64,000 nucleotides of DNA, taken from contig ONHQ01000006.1 in the NCBI GenBank assembly GCA_900317685.1, positions 24,044-88,043 of the forward strand, read 5' to 3'. The stretch's first letter is position 1. Every line of letters starts with the position of its first letter. Positions 17,245-27,131 of this stretch are shown piece by piece. The position numbers and the translations under genes were made by a program. A model generated the notes under the pieces. The model was not told the DNA's origin, did not search any database, and saw only the letters and a list, made by a program, of their open reading frames with translations. Source of the DNA: an uncultured Prevotella sp. GTDB taxonomy: Bacteria > Bacteroidota > Bacteroidia > Bacteroidales > Bacteroidaceae.

Positions 17245-18576
17245 ATGAAAAGAATCGTTATATTAGGAGCCGGCGAGAGCGGTGCAGGAGCTGCCGTGCT
17301 GGCAAAGAAAGAAGGTTTCGATGTTTTCGTATCTGACACTTCTTCGATCAAGGACAAGTACAAGAAACTGCTTGACGACCATCAGATCGAATGGGAAGAA
17401 GGTCATCACACCGAGGAGAAAATCCTGAGTGCAGATGAGGTCATCAAAAGCCCGGGCATCCCAAAAGAGGCTCCTATGGTGCAGAAACTGATGGCCCAGC
17501 ACACACATATCATCAGCGAGATTGAGTTCGCAGGACGATATACGCACGCCAAGATGATCTGTATCACGGGCAGCAACGGCAAGACGACAACCACCTCGCT
17601 GATCTATCACATCTTCAAGAGTGCCGGATACGACGTGGGACTGGCCGGAAATATCGGTAAGAGTCTTGCTCTCCAGGTGGCTGAGGAACCGCACGAGTAC
17701 TATATCATCGAACTGAGTTCTTTCCAGCTCGACAACATGTACGACTTCCGTGCCAACATTGCCATTCTGCTCAACATCACGCCCGATCACCTCGACCGCT
17801 ACGACTTCAAGTTCCAAAACTATGTCGATGCCAAGATGCGCATCATCCAGAACCAGACAGCGGATGACCACTTCATCTACTGGAACGACGATCCTGTCAT
17901 CAAGAAGCAGCTCGACAAATACGACATCAAGGCCGTGCAGTGCCCGTTCTCTGAGCTGAAAGAGAAGGGAAGCATCGCTTATATTGAGGAAGGACAATAC
18001 AAACTTGAGTACCCCACTCCATTCAATATGGAACAGGAGGAGCTCTCGCTGACCGGTAAGCACAACATCTATAACTCTCTTGCCGCCGGCTTGGCATCCA
18101 ACATCAGCGGCATCAAGAAAGAGATCATCCGCAAGAGTCTGAGCGACTTCCCGGGTGTGGAGCACCGCCTGGAAAAAGTTTGCGACGTGGCTGGCGTGCA
18201 CTATGTCAACGACTCCAAGGCCACCAATGTCGATGCCTGCTGGTATGCTTTGGAGAGCATGCGCACACCTGTCATCCTCATCCTCGGCGGTAAGGACAAA
18301 GGCAACGACTACAACGCCATCAAAGAGTTGGTTCAGAAGAAGTGCGTAGGACTGGTTTATCTCGGTGCCGACAACACGAAGCTCCACAACTTCTTCGATC
18401 AGCTGGGCATTCCCGTACGCGACACGCACAACATGAAGGATTGCGTGAAGGCCTGCTACGACATGGCCCGCCCCGGCGATACGGTTTTGCTTTCACCCTG
18501 CTGCGCCAGTTTCGACCTCTTCCATAACATGGAGGACCGCGGCGAACAGTTCAAGCAACAAGTCAGAAGCCTGTAA
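17245..18576 (+). CDS. murD: UDP-MurNAc-L-alanine:D-glutamate ligase
   Basis: Cytoplasmic Mur ligase adding D-Glu to UDP-MurNAc-L-Ala. N-terminal nucleotide-binding start (IVILGAGESGAGAA), ATP loop GSNGKTTTT from residue 109, the NITPDHLDRY block and the C-terminal DSKATN and LSPCCASFD motifs are all present. 443 residues, normal length. Separated from mraY by 213 bases with repeats, so a second promoter or processing site may exist here. Confidence 0.95.
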   Translation: MKRIVILGAGESGAGAAVLAKKEGFDVFVSDTSSIKDKYKKLLDDHQIEWEEGHHTEEKILSADEVIKSPGIPKEAPMVQKLMAQHTHIISEIEFAGRYTHAKMICITGSNGKTTTTSLIYHIFKSAGYDVGLAGNIGKSLALQVAEEPHEYYIIELSSFQLDNMYDFRANIAILLNITPDHLDRYDFKFQNYVDAKMRIIQNQTADDHFIYWNDDPVIKKQLDKYDIKAVQCPFSELKEKGSIAYIEEGQYKLEYPTPFNMEQEELSLTGKHNIYNSLAAGLASNISGIKKEIIRKSLSDFPGVEHRLEKVCDVAGVHYVNDSKATNVDACWYALESMRTPVILILGGKDKGNDYNAIKELVQKKCVGLVYLGADNTKLHNFFDQLGIPVRDTHNMKDCVKACYDMARPGDTVLLSPCCASFDLFHNMEDRGEQFKQQVRSL

Positions 18577-18626
18577 AGGATATGAGCCGGAGGTATCTTG
18601 CTCCGGCCCTTCAATAAAGACAACAA

Positions 18627-19919
18627 GTGGACAACAAGAAATTTGGAAACATATTCAAGGGTGACAAAGTCATCTGGATGGTGTTTTTCTTCCTTTGTCT
18701 CATCAGCATCGTAGAGGTATTTTCGGCCTCTTCCGAGCTGACCTACAAAGGAGGAAGCTATGCCGCGCCTATCATCAAACACATCGGCCTGCTGGGTGTC
18801 GGTGTGTTTCTGGCTATTGTCACGCTTAACATCAAATGCAAGTACTTCAAGTTCTTCACGCCATTCGTGCTGATCATCGCTGTGTCGACGCTCTTTTGGG
18901 TAGACTTCGCCGGTCACTCCACCAACGACGCACAGCGATGGCTCTCGATCTTTGGCATACAGTTCCAGCCCTCTGAAATTGGTAAAGGCGCGTTAGTGCT
19001 TGCAACGGCTCAGGTGCTGAGTGCCATGCAGACTGAGCGTGGCGCCGACCGCCATGCAATGCCCTATATCCTTGTGGTTTGTGCCTTTATCATTCCATTC
19101 ATCATGGTGGAGAATCTCTCCACGGCCGCACTGCTGTGTTCCGTCATCTTCTTCATGATGATCATTGGACGGGTACCTGTTCAACAGCTTGGCAAACTCG
19201 TCGGAAGCGTCGCGCTGGTCATCGTCTTGGTGGTTGCGACGGTTATGATCTTCGGACACGACAACGAAGAAGCCTCTCCTGAAGGACAGCTCACGGAACA
19301 AGTAGACGGCAAACAACCGGAGAAAGCCAAGAGCGGAGGCATGCTTCACCGACTCGACACGTGGAAATCGCGTATCGACAAGTTCAGCAACCACGAAGAG
19401 ATACCGCCAGAAAAAGTAGACCTCGACAAAGACGCTCAGACAGCCCACGCCAATATCGCCATTGCTTCCAGCAACATCATCGGTAAGGGACCGGGCAACT
19501 CTGTGGAGCGCGACTTCCTATCTCAGGCCTTCTCCGACTTCATCTATGCCATCATCATCGAAGAGTTAGGCATAGAGGGCGCAGCGTTTGTGGCGATGCT
19601 CTACATCATCCTGCTCTTCCGGACGGGCCGTATCGCCAGCCGATGCGAGAACAACTTCCCGGCCCTCCTCGCCATGGGACTCGCTCTGCTACTGGTCACG
19701 CAGGCACTGTTCAACATGTGTGTGGCTGTGGGACTCGTTCCTGTGACGGGTCAGCCACTGCCGCTCATCAGTAAGGGTGGTACGTCCACGATCATCAACT
19801 GCATCTACATAGGTGTCATCCTCAGCGTCAGCCGTACAGCAAAAAAGAGACCTGAGCCTCAGCCGATGAAGGTTGCTGTCGACAACACGGCGGCCGATGA
19901 TAAGGAAACAAATGTATAA
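18627..19919 (+). CDS. ftsW: Septal peptidoglycan glycosyltransferase, SEDS family
   Basis: 430-residue polytopic SEDS protein that polymerises lipid II at the septum with FtsI. Conserved elements: FSASSELTY in the first loop, the DFAGHSTNDAQRWLSI region, QPSEIGKGALV, and the C-terminal block VPVTGQPLPLISKGGTS. A hydrophilic loop of about 60 residues (around 205-275) sits before the catalytic extracellular region. The start is GTG at 18627; no better ATG is available upstream. Confidence 0.93.
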   Translation: MDNKKFGNIFKGDKVIWMVFFFLCLISIVEVFSASSELTYKGGSYAAPIIKHIGLLGVGVFLAIVTLNIKCKYFKFFTPFVLIIAVSTLFWVDFAGHSTNDAQRWLSIFGIQFQPSEIGKGALVLATAQVLSAMQTERGADRHAMPYILVVCAFIIPFIMVENLSTAALLCSVIFFMMIIGRVPVQQLGKLVGSVALVIVLVVATVMIFGHDNEEASPEGQLTEQVDGKQPEKAKSGGMLHRLDTWKSRIDKFSNHEEIPPEKVDLDKDAQTAHANIAIASSNIIGKGPGNSVERDFLSQAFSDFIYAIIIEELGIEGAAFVAMLYIILLFRTGRIASRCENNFPALLAMGLALLLVTQALFNMCVAVGLVPVTGQPLPLISKGGTSTIINCIYIGVILSVSRTAKKRPEPQPMKVAVDNTAADDKETNV

Positions 19920-20020
19920 TAAATAGTCATTTGGTACAGAAGAAACAAAATAAAGTAGAACAAAAATGATCAAAAGACATTTTTTTTGATTACTTTTGCG
20001 GAAAATAAGAAATAGGCGAC

Positions 20021-21133
20021 ATGGAGAAAGAATTAAGAGTCATCATCAGCGGCGGAGGCACAGGAGGCCATATCTTCCCTGCAGTCTCTATCGCCAATGC
20101 CATCAAAGCCAAATATCCCAGTGCCAAAATCCAGTTCGTGGGTGCTCTGGGACGCATGGAGATGCAGCGGGTGCCCGCAGCAGGCTACGACATCAAAGGC
20201 TTGCCCATCTGCGGCTTCGACCGTAAGCATCTGCTGAAAAACATCGCTGTGCTCTTCAAGATCTGGAAGAGCGAACGGATGGCAAAGAAGATTGTCAAAG
20301 ACTTCAAGCCGATGGTGGCTGTCGGAGTAGGCGGATACGCCAGCGGACCAACGCTGAACGTATGTGCCAGCATGGGCATTCCATGCCTCATCCAAGAGCA
20401 GAACAGCTATGCCGGCGTCACAAACAAGCTGCTGGCGAAGAAGGCCAGCAAGATCTGCGTGGCGTATGAAGGCATGGAACGGTTCTTCCCGGCCGACAAA
20501 ATCATCATGACGGGCAACCCGGTCCGACAGAATGTTGTGGATGCAACCATCTCCAAGGAAGACGCAAGAGTCAAGTTCGGTCTTGATCCCAACAAGAAGA
20601 CGATTCTCCTCGTAGGCGGCAGTTTAGGAGCACGCACCATCAACGAAAGTATGCGACAGCATCTCGACAAGGTGAAAAGCGCCGATGTGCAGTTCATCTG
20701 GCAGACCGGTAAGTACTACAACGCCGAGATGAACCAGGCCGTGAAGGACTTTGGTGACATCCCCAACCTGAAAGTCCTCGACTTCATCAGCGACATGGGC
20801 GCTGCCTACCAGGCTGCCGACCTCGTCATCAGCCGTGCCGGAGCCAGCTCCATCAGTGAGTTCTGCCTCATCGGCAAAGCTGTCATTCTGGTACCAAGCC
20901 CCAACGTTGCCGAAGACCATCAGACCAAGAACGCCATGGCCCTCGTCGATAAAGACGCCGCCATCTATGTCAAAGATGCTGACGCACCCGACAAATTGCT
21001 CGACAAAGCCTTGGAGATCGTACACGACGACGCCAAACTCGCATCACTGACAGAAAACATCAAGAAACTCGGACTGAAAGACTCCGCCGACGTCATTGCC
21101 AACGAAGTCGTCAAACTCGCCTGGGGAAAATAA
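20021..21133 (+). CDS. murG: UDP-GlcNAc:lipid I N-acetylglucosaminyltransferase
   Basis: Peripheral membrane GT-B enzyme converting lipid I to lipid II. N-terminal SGGGTGGHIFPA loop, the second loop LLVGGSLGARTIN, and the donor-binding ISRAGASSISEF block are diagnostic. 370 residues. About 100 bases separate it from ftsW; a near-consensus TACTTTTG at 19991-19998 in that gap could be an internal promoter. Confidence 0.95.
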   Translation: MEKELRVIISGGGTGGHIFPAVSIANAIKAKYPSAKIQFVGALGRMEMQRVPAAGYDIKGLPICGFDRKHLLKNIAVLFKIWKSERMAKKIVKDFKPMVAVGVGGYASGPTLNVCASMGIPCLIQEQNSYAGVTNKLLAKKASKICVAYEGMERFFPADKIIMTGNPVRQNVVDATISKEDARVKFGLDPNKKTILLVGGSLGARTINESMRQHLDKVKSADVQFIWQTGKYYNAEMNQAVKDFGDIPNLKVLDFISDMGAAYQAADLVISRAGASSISEFCLIGKAVILVPSPNVAEDHQTKNAMALVDKDAAIYVKDADAPDKLLDKALEIVHDDAKLASLTENIKKLGLKDSADVIANEVVKLAWGK

Positions 21134-21216
21134 ATTAAACGCTTCGGAAGAGACTGCGCACCTCGCAAGAGGTGACTGCCATCCTTCCAGGATATGCAAA
21201 TAACTCTTTAAATATC

Positions 21217-22599
21217 ATGGAACTCAAAGATATAAAAGCTGTATATTTCATTGGTGCCGGTGGCATTGGTATGAGTGCTCTGGCCCGTTACTTCATTCAT
21301 AAAGGTCTCGTTGTGGCCGGTTACGACAAGACACCTTCTACGCTGACACAACAGCTCGAAAAGGAAGGCATGGTCATCCACTACAAAGAGAACGTCGACG
21401 AGATTCCCCACGCTTGCCGTGACAACAAGTCGTGTTTGGTCGTCTATACCCCGGCCATTCCCGCTGAGCATCAGGAACTGCAATACTTCCGCAACAATGG
21501 TTTCGAAGTGCAGAAGCGTGCGCAGGTGCTCGGCATGCTGACACGTTCTCACAAAGGACTTTGTGTCGCTGGCACACACGGCAAGACGACTACATCGACC
21601 ATGTGCGCTCACATCATGCATCAGAGCCACGTCGACTGCAACGCCTTCTTAGGCGGTATCTCGAAGAACTACGGCACCAACTATATCCTCTCCAAGACCA
21701 GCGACTATGTCGTCATTGAGGCCGATGAGTTCGACCGCTCCTTCCACTGGCTGCGTCCATGGATGAGTGTCATCACCGCCACCGATCCCGACCACCTCGA
21801 CATCTATGGCACCAAAGAGGCATATCTTGAGAGTTTCCGTCACTACACCGAGCTGATCCAACCCGGTGGCGCCCTCATCATCCACAAGAATCTGGAGATG
21901 AAACCCAACGTGCAGGAAGGCGTAAAGACTTATACCTATAGCCGCAATGAGGGAGACTTCCATGCTGAAAACATCAAAATCGAGAATGGCAACATCACAT
22001 TCGACTTCATCTCACCCGTGGAGAACGTCCCGAATGTGAAGCTCGGCCAGCCCATACCTATTAATATAGAGAATGGCGTGGCTGCCATGGCGCTTGCCCA
22101 GCTCAATGGCTGCACGGCTGAGGAATTGCGCTACGGCATGAGCACATACCACGGTGTTGAGCGCCGCTTCGACTTCAAGATCAACAATGACCGTCACGTG
22201 CTGCTTTCCGACTATGCCCATCACCCCAAGGAGATCCTGCAAAGTGCCAAGAGTCTGCGCGAGCTCTACCAGGGCCGCAAGCTGACCGCCATCTTCCAGC
22301 CGCATCTCTACACCCGCACCCGTGACTTCTACAAGGACTTCGCTGATGCGCTGAGCCATTTCGACGAGGTCATCCTCACCGAGATCTATCCGGCCCGCGA
22401 GGCTCCTATTCCCGGTGTCACGTCGCAGCTGATCTACGACAACCTCAAGCCCGGCGTAGAGAAGAGCATGATTCAGAAGGCCGATGTGCTCAATATGGTC
22501 AAGAGCCGCGACTTCGATGTGCTGATCATCTTAGGCGCCGGCGATCTCGACAACATGGTTCCACAGATCACACGTATTCTGGAAGACAAAAAGAAATAA
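21217..22599 (+). CDS. murC: UDP-MurNAc:L-alanine ligase
   Basis: First Mur ligase of the pathway. From the ATG at 21217 the protein is 460 residues and begins MELKDIKAVYFIGAGGIGMSA, the expected UDP-binding start; the upstream ATG at 21172 gives 15 non-conserved residues. ATP loop GTHGKTT at 119-125, EADEFDRSF and the C-terminal HHPKEI/FQPHLYTRT blocks are present. Confidence 0.95.
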   Translation: MELKDIKAVYFIGAGGIGMSALARYFIHKGLVVAGYDKTPSTLTQQLEKEGMVIHYKENVDEIPHACRDNKSCLVVYTPAIPAEHQELQYFRNNGFEVQKRAQVLGMLTRSHKGLCVAGTHGKTTTSTMCAHIMHQSHVDCNAFLGGISKNYGTNYILSKTSDYVVIEADEFDRSFHWLRPWMSVITATDPDHLDIYGTKEAYLESFRHYTELIQPGGALIIHKNLEMKPNVQEGVKTYTYSRNEGDFHAENIKIENGNITFDFISPVENVPNVKLGQPIPINIENGVAAMALAQLNGCTAEELRYGMSTYHGVERRFDFKINNDRHVLLSDYAHHPKEILQSAKSLRELYQGRKLTAIFQPHLYTRTRDFYKDFADALSHFDEVILTEIYPAREAPIPGVTSQLIYDNLKPGVEKSMIQKADVLNMVKSRDFDVLIILGAGDLDNMVPQITRILEDKKK

Positions 22600-22655
22600 G
22601 ACATCCGGTGCGGGCATATCCCACACCGGTGTCATCCTATACAGCTATCTGAACC

Positions 22656-23468
22656 ATGCGGATGAACCGAGGAAAAATCATTCTGGGCACTATCGACTTC
22701 ATGCTGGCTGCCTATCTTGTCATCGCCTTCGTCGCCTTTGACAAGCCTGATCAGGAGAAGCAGATATGCACTCAGGTCAATATCGACATTGCCGACGAGG
22801 CCACCAACGGCTTCATCACGGCGAAGGAGATCAAGTACCGGCTGAAAGACAGCGGACTCTACCCTTTGGGCAAACCTCTGTATACCGTCGATACACGCAC
22901 CATCGAGGACATGCTGAAGCAAAGTCCTTTCGTGCAGTCGGCCCAATGCTACAAGACACAGGACGGACATGTATGCGTCACACTCACGCAGCGCATGCCC
23001 ACACTGCGCATCAAGTCCGTCAATGGCGATGACTATTACTTGGACGACAACAACCGCATCATGCCCAACTCGCACTACACGAGCGACTTGATCATCGCCA
23101 CCGGCTACATCAACAAGTGGTTTGCCCGCAACTATGTGGCCTATGTGGGTGAGGCATTGATGGCCAACGATTTTTGGAAGAACCAGATCGAGCAAATCAA
23201 CATACTGCCTGACAAAGGCATTGAGCTCGTGCCGCGCGTCGGTGACCAGATCATCTACATCGGTCAGCTGCCTGAGACCAACAGGCCCGACAAGCGCAAG
23301 CAACTGGTCACAGAATATATCAACCGCAAAATGGACCGGTTGGAGAAGTTCTACAAATACGGACTCTCGCAAGCCGGATGGAACAAATACTCCTACATCA
23401 ATGTGGAGTTTGACAACCAAATCATTTGCAAAAAGAGACAATACGAAAAAACGGAAGAACTGAATTGA
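22656..23468 (+). CDS. ftsQ: Division protein FtsQ/DivIB
   Basis: 270-residue bitopic protein with a short cytoplasmic end, one membrane segment (about 9-27) and an extracytoplasmic POTRA-like region (around NIDIADEATNGFITAKEI) then a beta domain. It scaffolds FtsL and the septal synthases. Sequence conservation is low across phyla; location between murC and ftsA and the topology carry the call. Ends 16 bases before ftsA. Confidence 0.85.
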   Translation: MRMNRGKIILGTIDFMLAAYLVIAFVAFDKPDQEKQICTQVNIDIADEATNGFITAKEIKYRLKDSGLYPLGKPLYTVDTRTIEDMLKQSPFVQSAQCYKTQDGHVCVTLTQRMPTLRIKSVNGDDYYLDDNNRIMPNSHYTSDLIIATGYINKWFARNYVAYVGEALMANDFWKNQIEQINILPDKGIELVPRVGDQIIYIGQLPETNRPDKRKQLVTEYINRKMDRLEKFYKYGLSQAGWNKYSYINVEFDNQIICKKRQYEKTEELN

Positions 23469-23484
23469 TAATTACTATTTACGT

Positions 23485-24927
23485 ATGGCAGATTTTATAG
23501 TAGCAATAGAGCTGGGATCTTCAAAAATCACCGGCATTGCGGGGAAGAAGAACCTCGACGGCAGCATTAAGGTCCTGGCTGTCGTAAAGGAAGACGCTAC
23601 TTCATGCATTCGCAAAGGCGTGGTCAACAATATCGACAAAACAGTGCAAGCCCTGAGCAATGTGATCAAGAAGCTCGAGAACATTCTCAAGACTAAGATA
23701 GCACGTGTCTACGTTGGTGTTAATGGTCAATCGATACGCAGTGAGAAGAATATCATTGTCAAGCAATTGCCCGCTGATACCAAGGTGACGGTTGATATGG
23801 TCAACGGCCTGATGGATGCCAACCGCAGCATGCAATACCCCGACCAGGAGATCCTCGACGCTGTCACACAAGAATACAAGGTCGACAACCAGCTCCAAGT
23901 CGACCCGACTGGCTTTATCTGCACCAGACTGGAGGGCAACTTCCTCAACATTCTCTGGCGCAAGTCCTTCTATCGCAATCTCAACCGCTGTTTCGAGAAT
24001 GCCGGCATTGCCATCGCCGAGATGTATCTTTCTCCCCTGGCCCTCGCCGACGCAGTGCTCACCGATGCCGAGCGACGCGGTGGCTGTGTCCTCGTGGACT
24101 TAGGAGCTGAGACGACAACAGTTGCTGTCTACTATCGCGACATCCTACGCCACTTGGCTGTCATTCCCCTTGGCAGCAACAATATCACCAAAGACCTCAC
24201 ATCTCTGCAGATGGAGGACAAGACAGCGGAAGAGATGAAACTCAAATATGCCGCTGCTTACACCGACTCCAGCGAGATCGACATGGGCAAGACCTATCCC
24301 ATTGACCACGACCGCAGCATCGACATGCCTAAGTTCGTGGAGATTGTAGAGGCTCGTGTGCAGGAGATCATCGAGAACGCATGGCACCAGGTACCCGACG
24401 AATACGTGGGCAAGCTTCTTGGCGGCATCGTCCTCACCGGTGGCGGATCCAACATGAAAGACATCGGCAAGGCCTTCAAGATCCTCACTCACACCGACAA
24501 GGTGAGAATAGCAGGCTCTGTCACGACAACTATCATATCCAAGAGCCCGGCCATCACAGCCAAGGACGGCACGATGTGCACGGTCCTCGGACTGCTGGCC
24601 AAAGGCAACATGAACTGCGCAGGCAGCGAGATCAGCGATTCACTCTTCCAGAACGAGCAGCCCGCCAGTGACGTACCCGTACAGCCTATCACACACACAA
24701 ATCTTGAAAACGGCAAGGGCATCATCAAGACCGAGGCTGAGAAGGCGGCCGAGGAGGCTGCCAAGCGCAAACAGGAGGAGGAAGAGGAGCGACGCAGACA
24801 GCAGGAAGCCGAAGAGGAAGAGGAGCGCCGGCGCAAGAAACGCGAGAACTCCTGGTTACACAAAGCCGTCAACGGACTCAAGAGTTTTGGCCGTAGGATG
24901 GTAGAGGAAGAGGAAGACGAGAAATAA
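23485..24927 (+). CDS. ftsA: Division protein FtsA
   Basis: Actin-like membrane tether for FtsZ. Phosphate loops visible as AIELGSSKITGIAGKK near the N-terminus and VDLGAETTT, and the adenosine motif GGIVLTGGGSNMKDI. 480 residues: longer than E. coli FtsA by a highly charged Lys/Glu/Arg-rich linker (about 410-455) before a C-terminal amphipathic stretch (SWLHKAVNGLKSFGRRMV) that should bind the membrane. Confidence 0.95.
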   Translation: MADFIVAIELGSSKITGIAGKKNLDGSIKVLAVVKEDATSCIRKGVVNNIDKTVQALSNVIKKLENILKTKIARVYVGVNGQSIRSEKNIIVKQLPADTKVTVDMVNGLMDANRSMQYPDQEILDAVTQEYKVDNQLQVDPTGFICTRLEGNFLNILWRKSFYRNLNRCFENAGIAIAEMYLSPLALADAVLTDAERRGGCVLVDLGAETTTVAVYYRDILRHLAVIPLGSNNITKDLTSLQMEDKTAEEMKLKYAAAYTDSSEIDMGKTYPIDHDRSIDMPKFVEIVEARVQEIIENAWHQVPDEYVGKLLGGIVLTGGGSNMKDIGKAFKILTHTDKVRIAGSVTTTIISKSPAITAKDGTMCTVLGLLAKGNMNCAGSEISDSLFQNEQPASDVPVQPITHTNLENGKGIIKTEAEKAAEEAAKRKQEEEEERRRQQEAEEEEERRRKKRENSWLHKAVNGLKSFGRRMVEEEEDEK

Positions 24928-24960
24928 GACTCAACATGTTTACTTTAAAGACAGACCACT

Positions 24961-26334
24961 ATGCCAGATAACAACAATAATATGGAAGGCCAGAAACCCT
25001 CCACACTCACGGAAAGCACCAAGCCTTCCATTCTCGATTTCGGCCAGCCTGACAAAGAGCAGAGCATCATCAAGGTCATCGGAGTCGGTGGTGGCGGTGG
25101 CAACGCCGTGAACCACATGTACCGTGAAGGCATCCACGACGTGTCGTTTGTGCTCTGCAACACCGACGCGCAGGCCCTGAACGACTCTCCCGTACCCGAG
25201 CACCTGCAGTTGGGTGCCGAAGGTCTTGGAGCCGGCAACCGCCCCGAGCGTGCCCGTCAAGCCGCTATGGAGAGCATCGACCAGATTAGAGCTATGCTCA
25301 ACGACGGCACGAAAATGGCATTCATCACGGCCGGTATGGGTGGTGGAACAGGCACTGGTGCCGCTCCTGTCATCGCACAGGTGAGCAAGGAGATGGGCAT
25401 CCTCACCGTGGGCATCGTCACCATACCCTTCCGTTTCGAGGGTCCCAAGAAGATCGACCAGGCTCTCGACGGCGTCGAAGAGATGGCCAAGCATGTCGAC
25501 GCTCTGCTCGTGATCAACAACGAGCGCCTGCGCGAGATCTATCCTGAGCTGACAGTTCTCGACGCTTTTGGCAAGGCTGACGATACGCTAAGCGTTGCTG
25601 CCAAGAGCATCGCCGAGATCATCACCATCCACGGACTCATCAATCTCGACTTCAACGACGTGAAGACGGTCCTCAAGGACGGTGGCGTCGCCATCATGAG
25701 TACCGGTTACGGCGAGGGCGACGGACGTGTGAAGAAGGCCATCGACGACGCACTCAACTCACCGTTGCTCAACGACAACGATGTCTTCAACTCCAAGAAA
25801 ATCCTGCTCTCCATCGCTTTCTCCAACGAGAAGAACGACAACCAGGGCCTGATGATGGAGGAGATGAACGATGTCAACGACTTCATGGCGAAGTTCGGCG
25901 ACGACTTCGAGATCAAGTGGGGACTGGCCACAGACCCCGAACTCGGCAAGAAGGTCAAAGTCACCATCCTCGCTACCGGTTTCGGTGTGGAGGATGTGGA
26001 GCCCAAGGACCGCCGCGAGCGCCGCACACAAGAGGAAGCCAACCGCATCGCACAGGAAGAAGAGATCGCAGCCGAAAAGGCCGACCGACGCAACCGCTAC
26101 TATGGCAAGGATGGCAAGAACCCGATGATGAAGCACCGTCCTCACGTCTACATCTTCACACCCGACACACTCGACAACGAGGATGTCATTCTCGCTGTGG
26201 AGAACACGCCTACTTACAAGCGTACACGACAGATGCTCGACGACATCCGCAACACGGGCTCCGGACATAAGGACGACAAGCCCGCCACTGACGAGCAGAG
26301 CGACACCGTGCCCGGCATCATCAGCTTCGCATAA
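24961..26334 (+). CDS. ftsZ: Cell-division tubulin FtsZ
   Basis: GTPase forming the Z ring. Tubulin signature GGGTGTG at residues 127-133, nucleotide-binding GVGGGGGNAVNHM near 40, and the T7 loop NLDFNDVKTVL. The body is followed by a C-terminal extension of about 110 residues rich in charge (RRERRTQEEANR...), ending in DTVPGIISFA, where DxxxPGI..F resembles the conserved tail that binds FtsA. 457 residues, longer than E. coli FtsZ. Confidence 0.97.
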   Translation: MPDNNNNMEGQKPSTLTESTKPSILDFGQPDKEQSIIKVIGVGGGGGNAVNHMYREGIHDVSFVLCNTDAQALNDSPVPEHLQLGAEGLGAGNRPERARQAAMESIDQIRAMLNDGTKMAFITAGMGGGTGTGAAPVIAQVSKEMGILTVGIVTIPFRFEGPKKIDQALDGVEEMAKHVDALLVINNERLREIYPELTVLDAFGKADDTLSVAAKSIAEIITIHGLINLDFNDVKTVLKDGGVAIMSTGYGEGDGRVKKAIDDALNSPLLNDNDVFNSKKILLSIAFSNEKNDNQGLMMEEMNDVNDFMAKFGDDFEIKWGLATDPELGKKVKVTILATGFGVEDVEPKDRRERRTQEEANRIAQEEEIAAEKADRRNRYYGKDGKNPMMKHRPHVYIFTPDTLDNEDVILAVENTPTYKRTRQMLDDIRNTGSGHKDDKPATDEQSDTVPGIISFA

Positions 26335-26387
26335 CACAGCGGCGGTCTATGCCGCCAACAACAAGGATTTAAAAACAACAAAGAGAT

Positions 26388-26840
26388 ATGGCAAATCTAT
26401 TTGATCAGGTCAGCAGTGACATCCGCACAGCCATGAAGGCGCGCGACAAGGTGCGTCTGGAAGCACTGCGCAACATTAAGAAATACTTCATCGAGGCCAA
26501 GACGGCTCCCGGTGCCAACGACACCTTGGAGGACGCAACCGCTCTGAAGATTCTGCAAAAGCTCGCCAAGCAGGGCGAGGAAAGCGCCGACACCTATGCA
26601 AAGGCCAAACGTCAGGATCTCGCCGACGTTGAGCTGGCACAGGTCGCCGTCATCAAGGAATACCTGCCAAAGCCGCTCACCGAGGAGGAAATCACCGCCC
26701 AGGTCAAGGACATCATCGCCCAGACAGGTGCACAAGACATGAAGGACATGGGCAAGGTGATGGGACAGGCCACCAAGCAGATGGCTGGCAAGGCCGACGG
26801 TAAGGTCATCTCCACCATCGTCCGCAAGCTCTTAGCATAA
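26388..26840 (+). CDS. GatB/YqeY domain protein
   Basis: 150-residue YqeY-type protein: a helical domain (residues about 1-90, with MKARDKVRLEALRNIK) and the small C-terminal domain shared with GatB of the amidotransferase, ending GQATKQMAGKADGKVISTIVRKLL. The family may bind tRNA or assist amidotransferase-like reactions, but its role is not established. It is the last gene of the dcw transcript; a strong terminator follows. Confidence 0.9.
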   Translation: MANLFDQVSSDIRTAMKARDKVRLEALRNIKKYFIEAKTAPGANDTLEDATALKILQKLAKQGEESADTYAKAKRQDLADVELAQVAVIKEYLPKPLTEEEITAQVKDIIAQTGAQDMKDMGKVMGQATKQMAGKADGKVISTIVRKLLA

Positions 26841-26884
26841 CCTCCCGGTCCTCTGACCGGCTGACATAGCAAACTTTAAACTTT

Positions 26885-26928
26885 GAAGTCTCCCATGTGG
26901 CACGTGCCGCATGGGAGACTTCTTTTTT
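26885..26928 (+). terminator. Intrinsic terminator of the dcw cluster
   Basis: Arms 26885-26897 and 26910-26922 are perfect 13-base complements; the loop between is itself palindromic (GGCAC/GTGCC), so the stem is about 18 pairs, followed by TTTTTT. It ends the transcript 45 bases after the yqeY stop. Beyond it, CGTTCATGAA occurs twice, 60 bases apart (26942 and 27002); otherwise the 290-base gap to recO is empty. Confidence 0.9.
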
Positions 26929-27131
26929 GCCTGCCCTGCATCGTTCATGAACATTAAACGCTGCTTTATCAAACAGCAACCATCATGTTCTGACCACAGA
27001 ACGTTCATGAATGACGCATTCCAATCGAAATTCCTGGCGAATTATGGCCAGTCATGTGAAAAAGACATAGTATGAACGACACCAGCCTTTCTCTATGCCC
27101 CATCGTCAAAGCCTATGCTACACTACAAAAG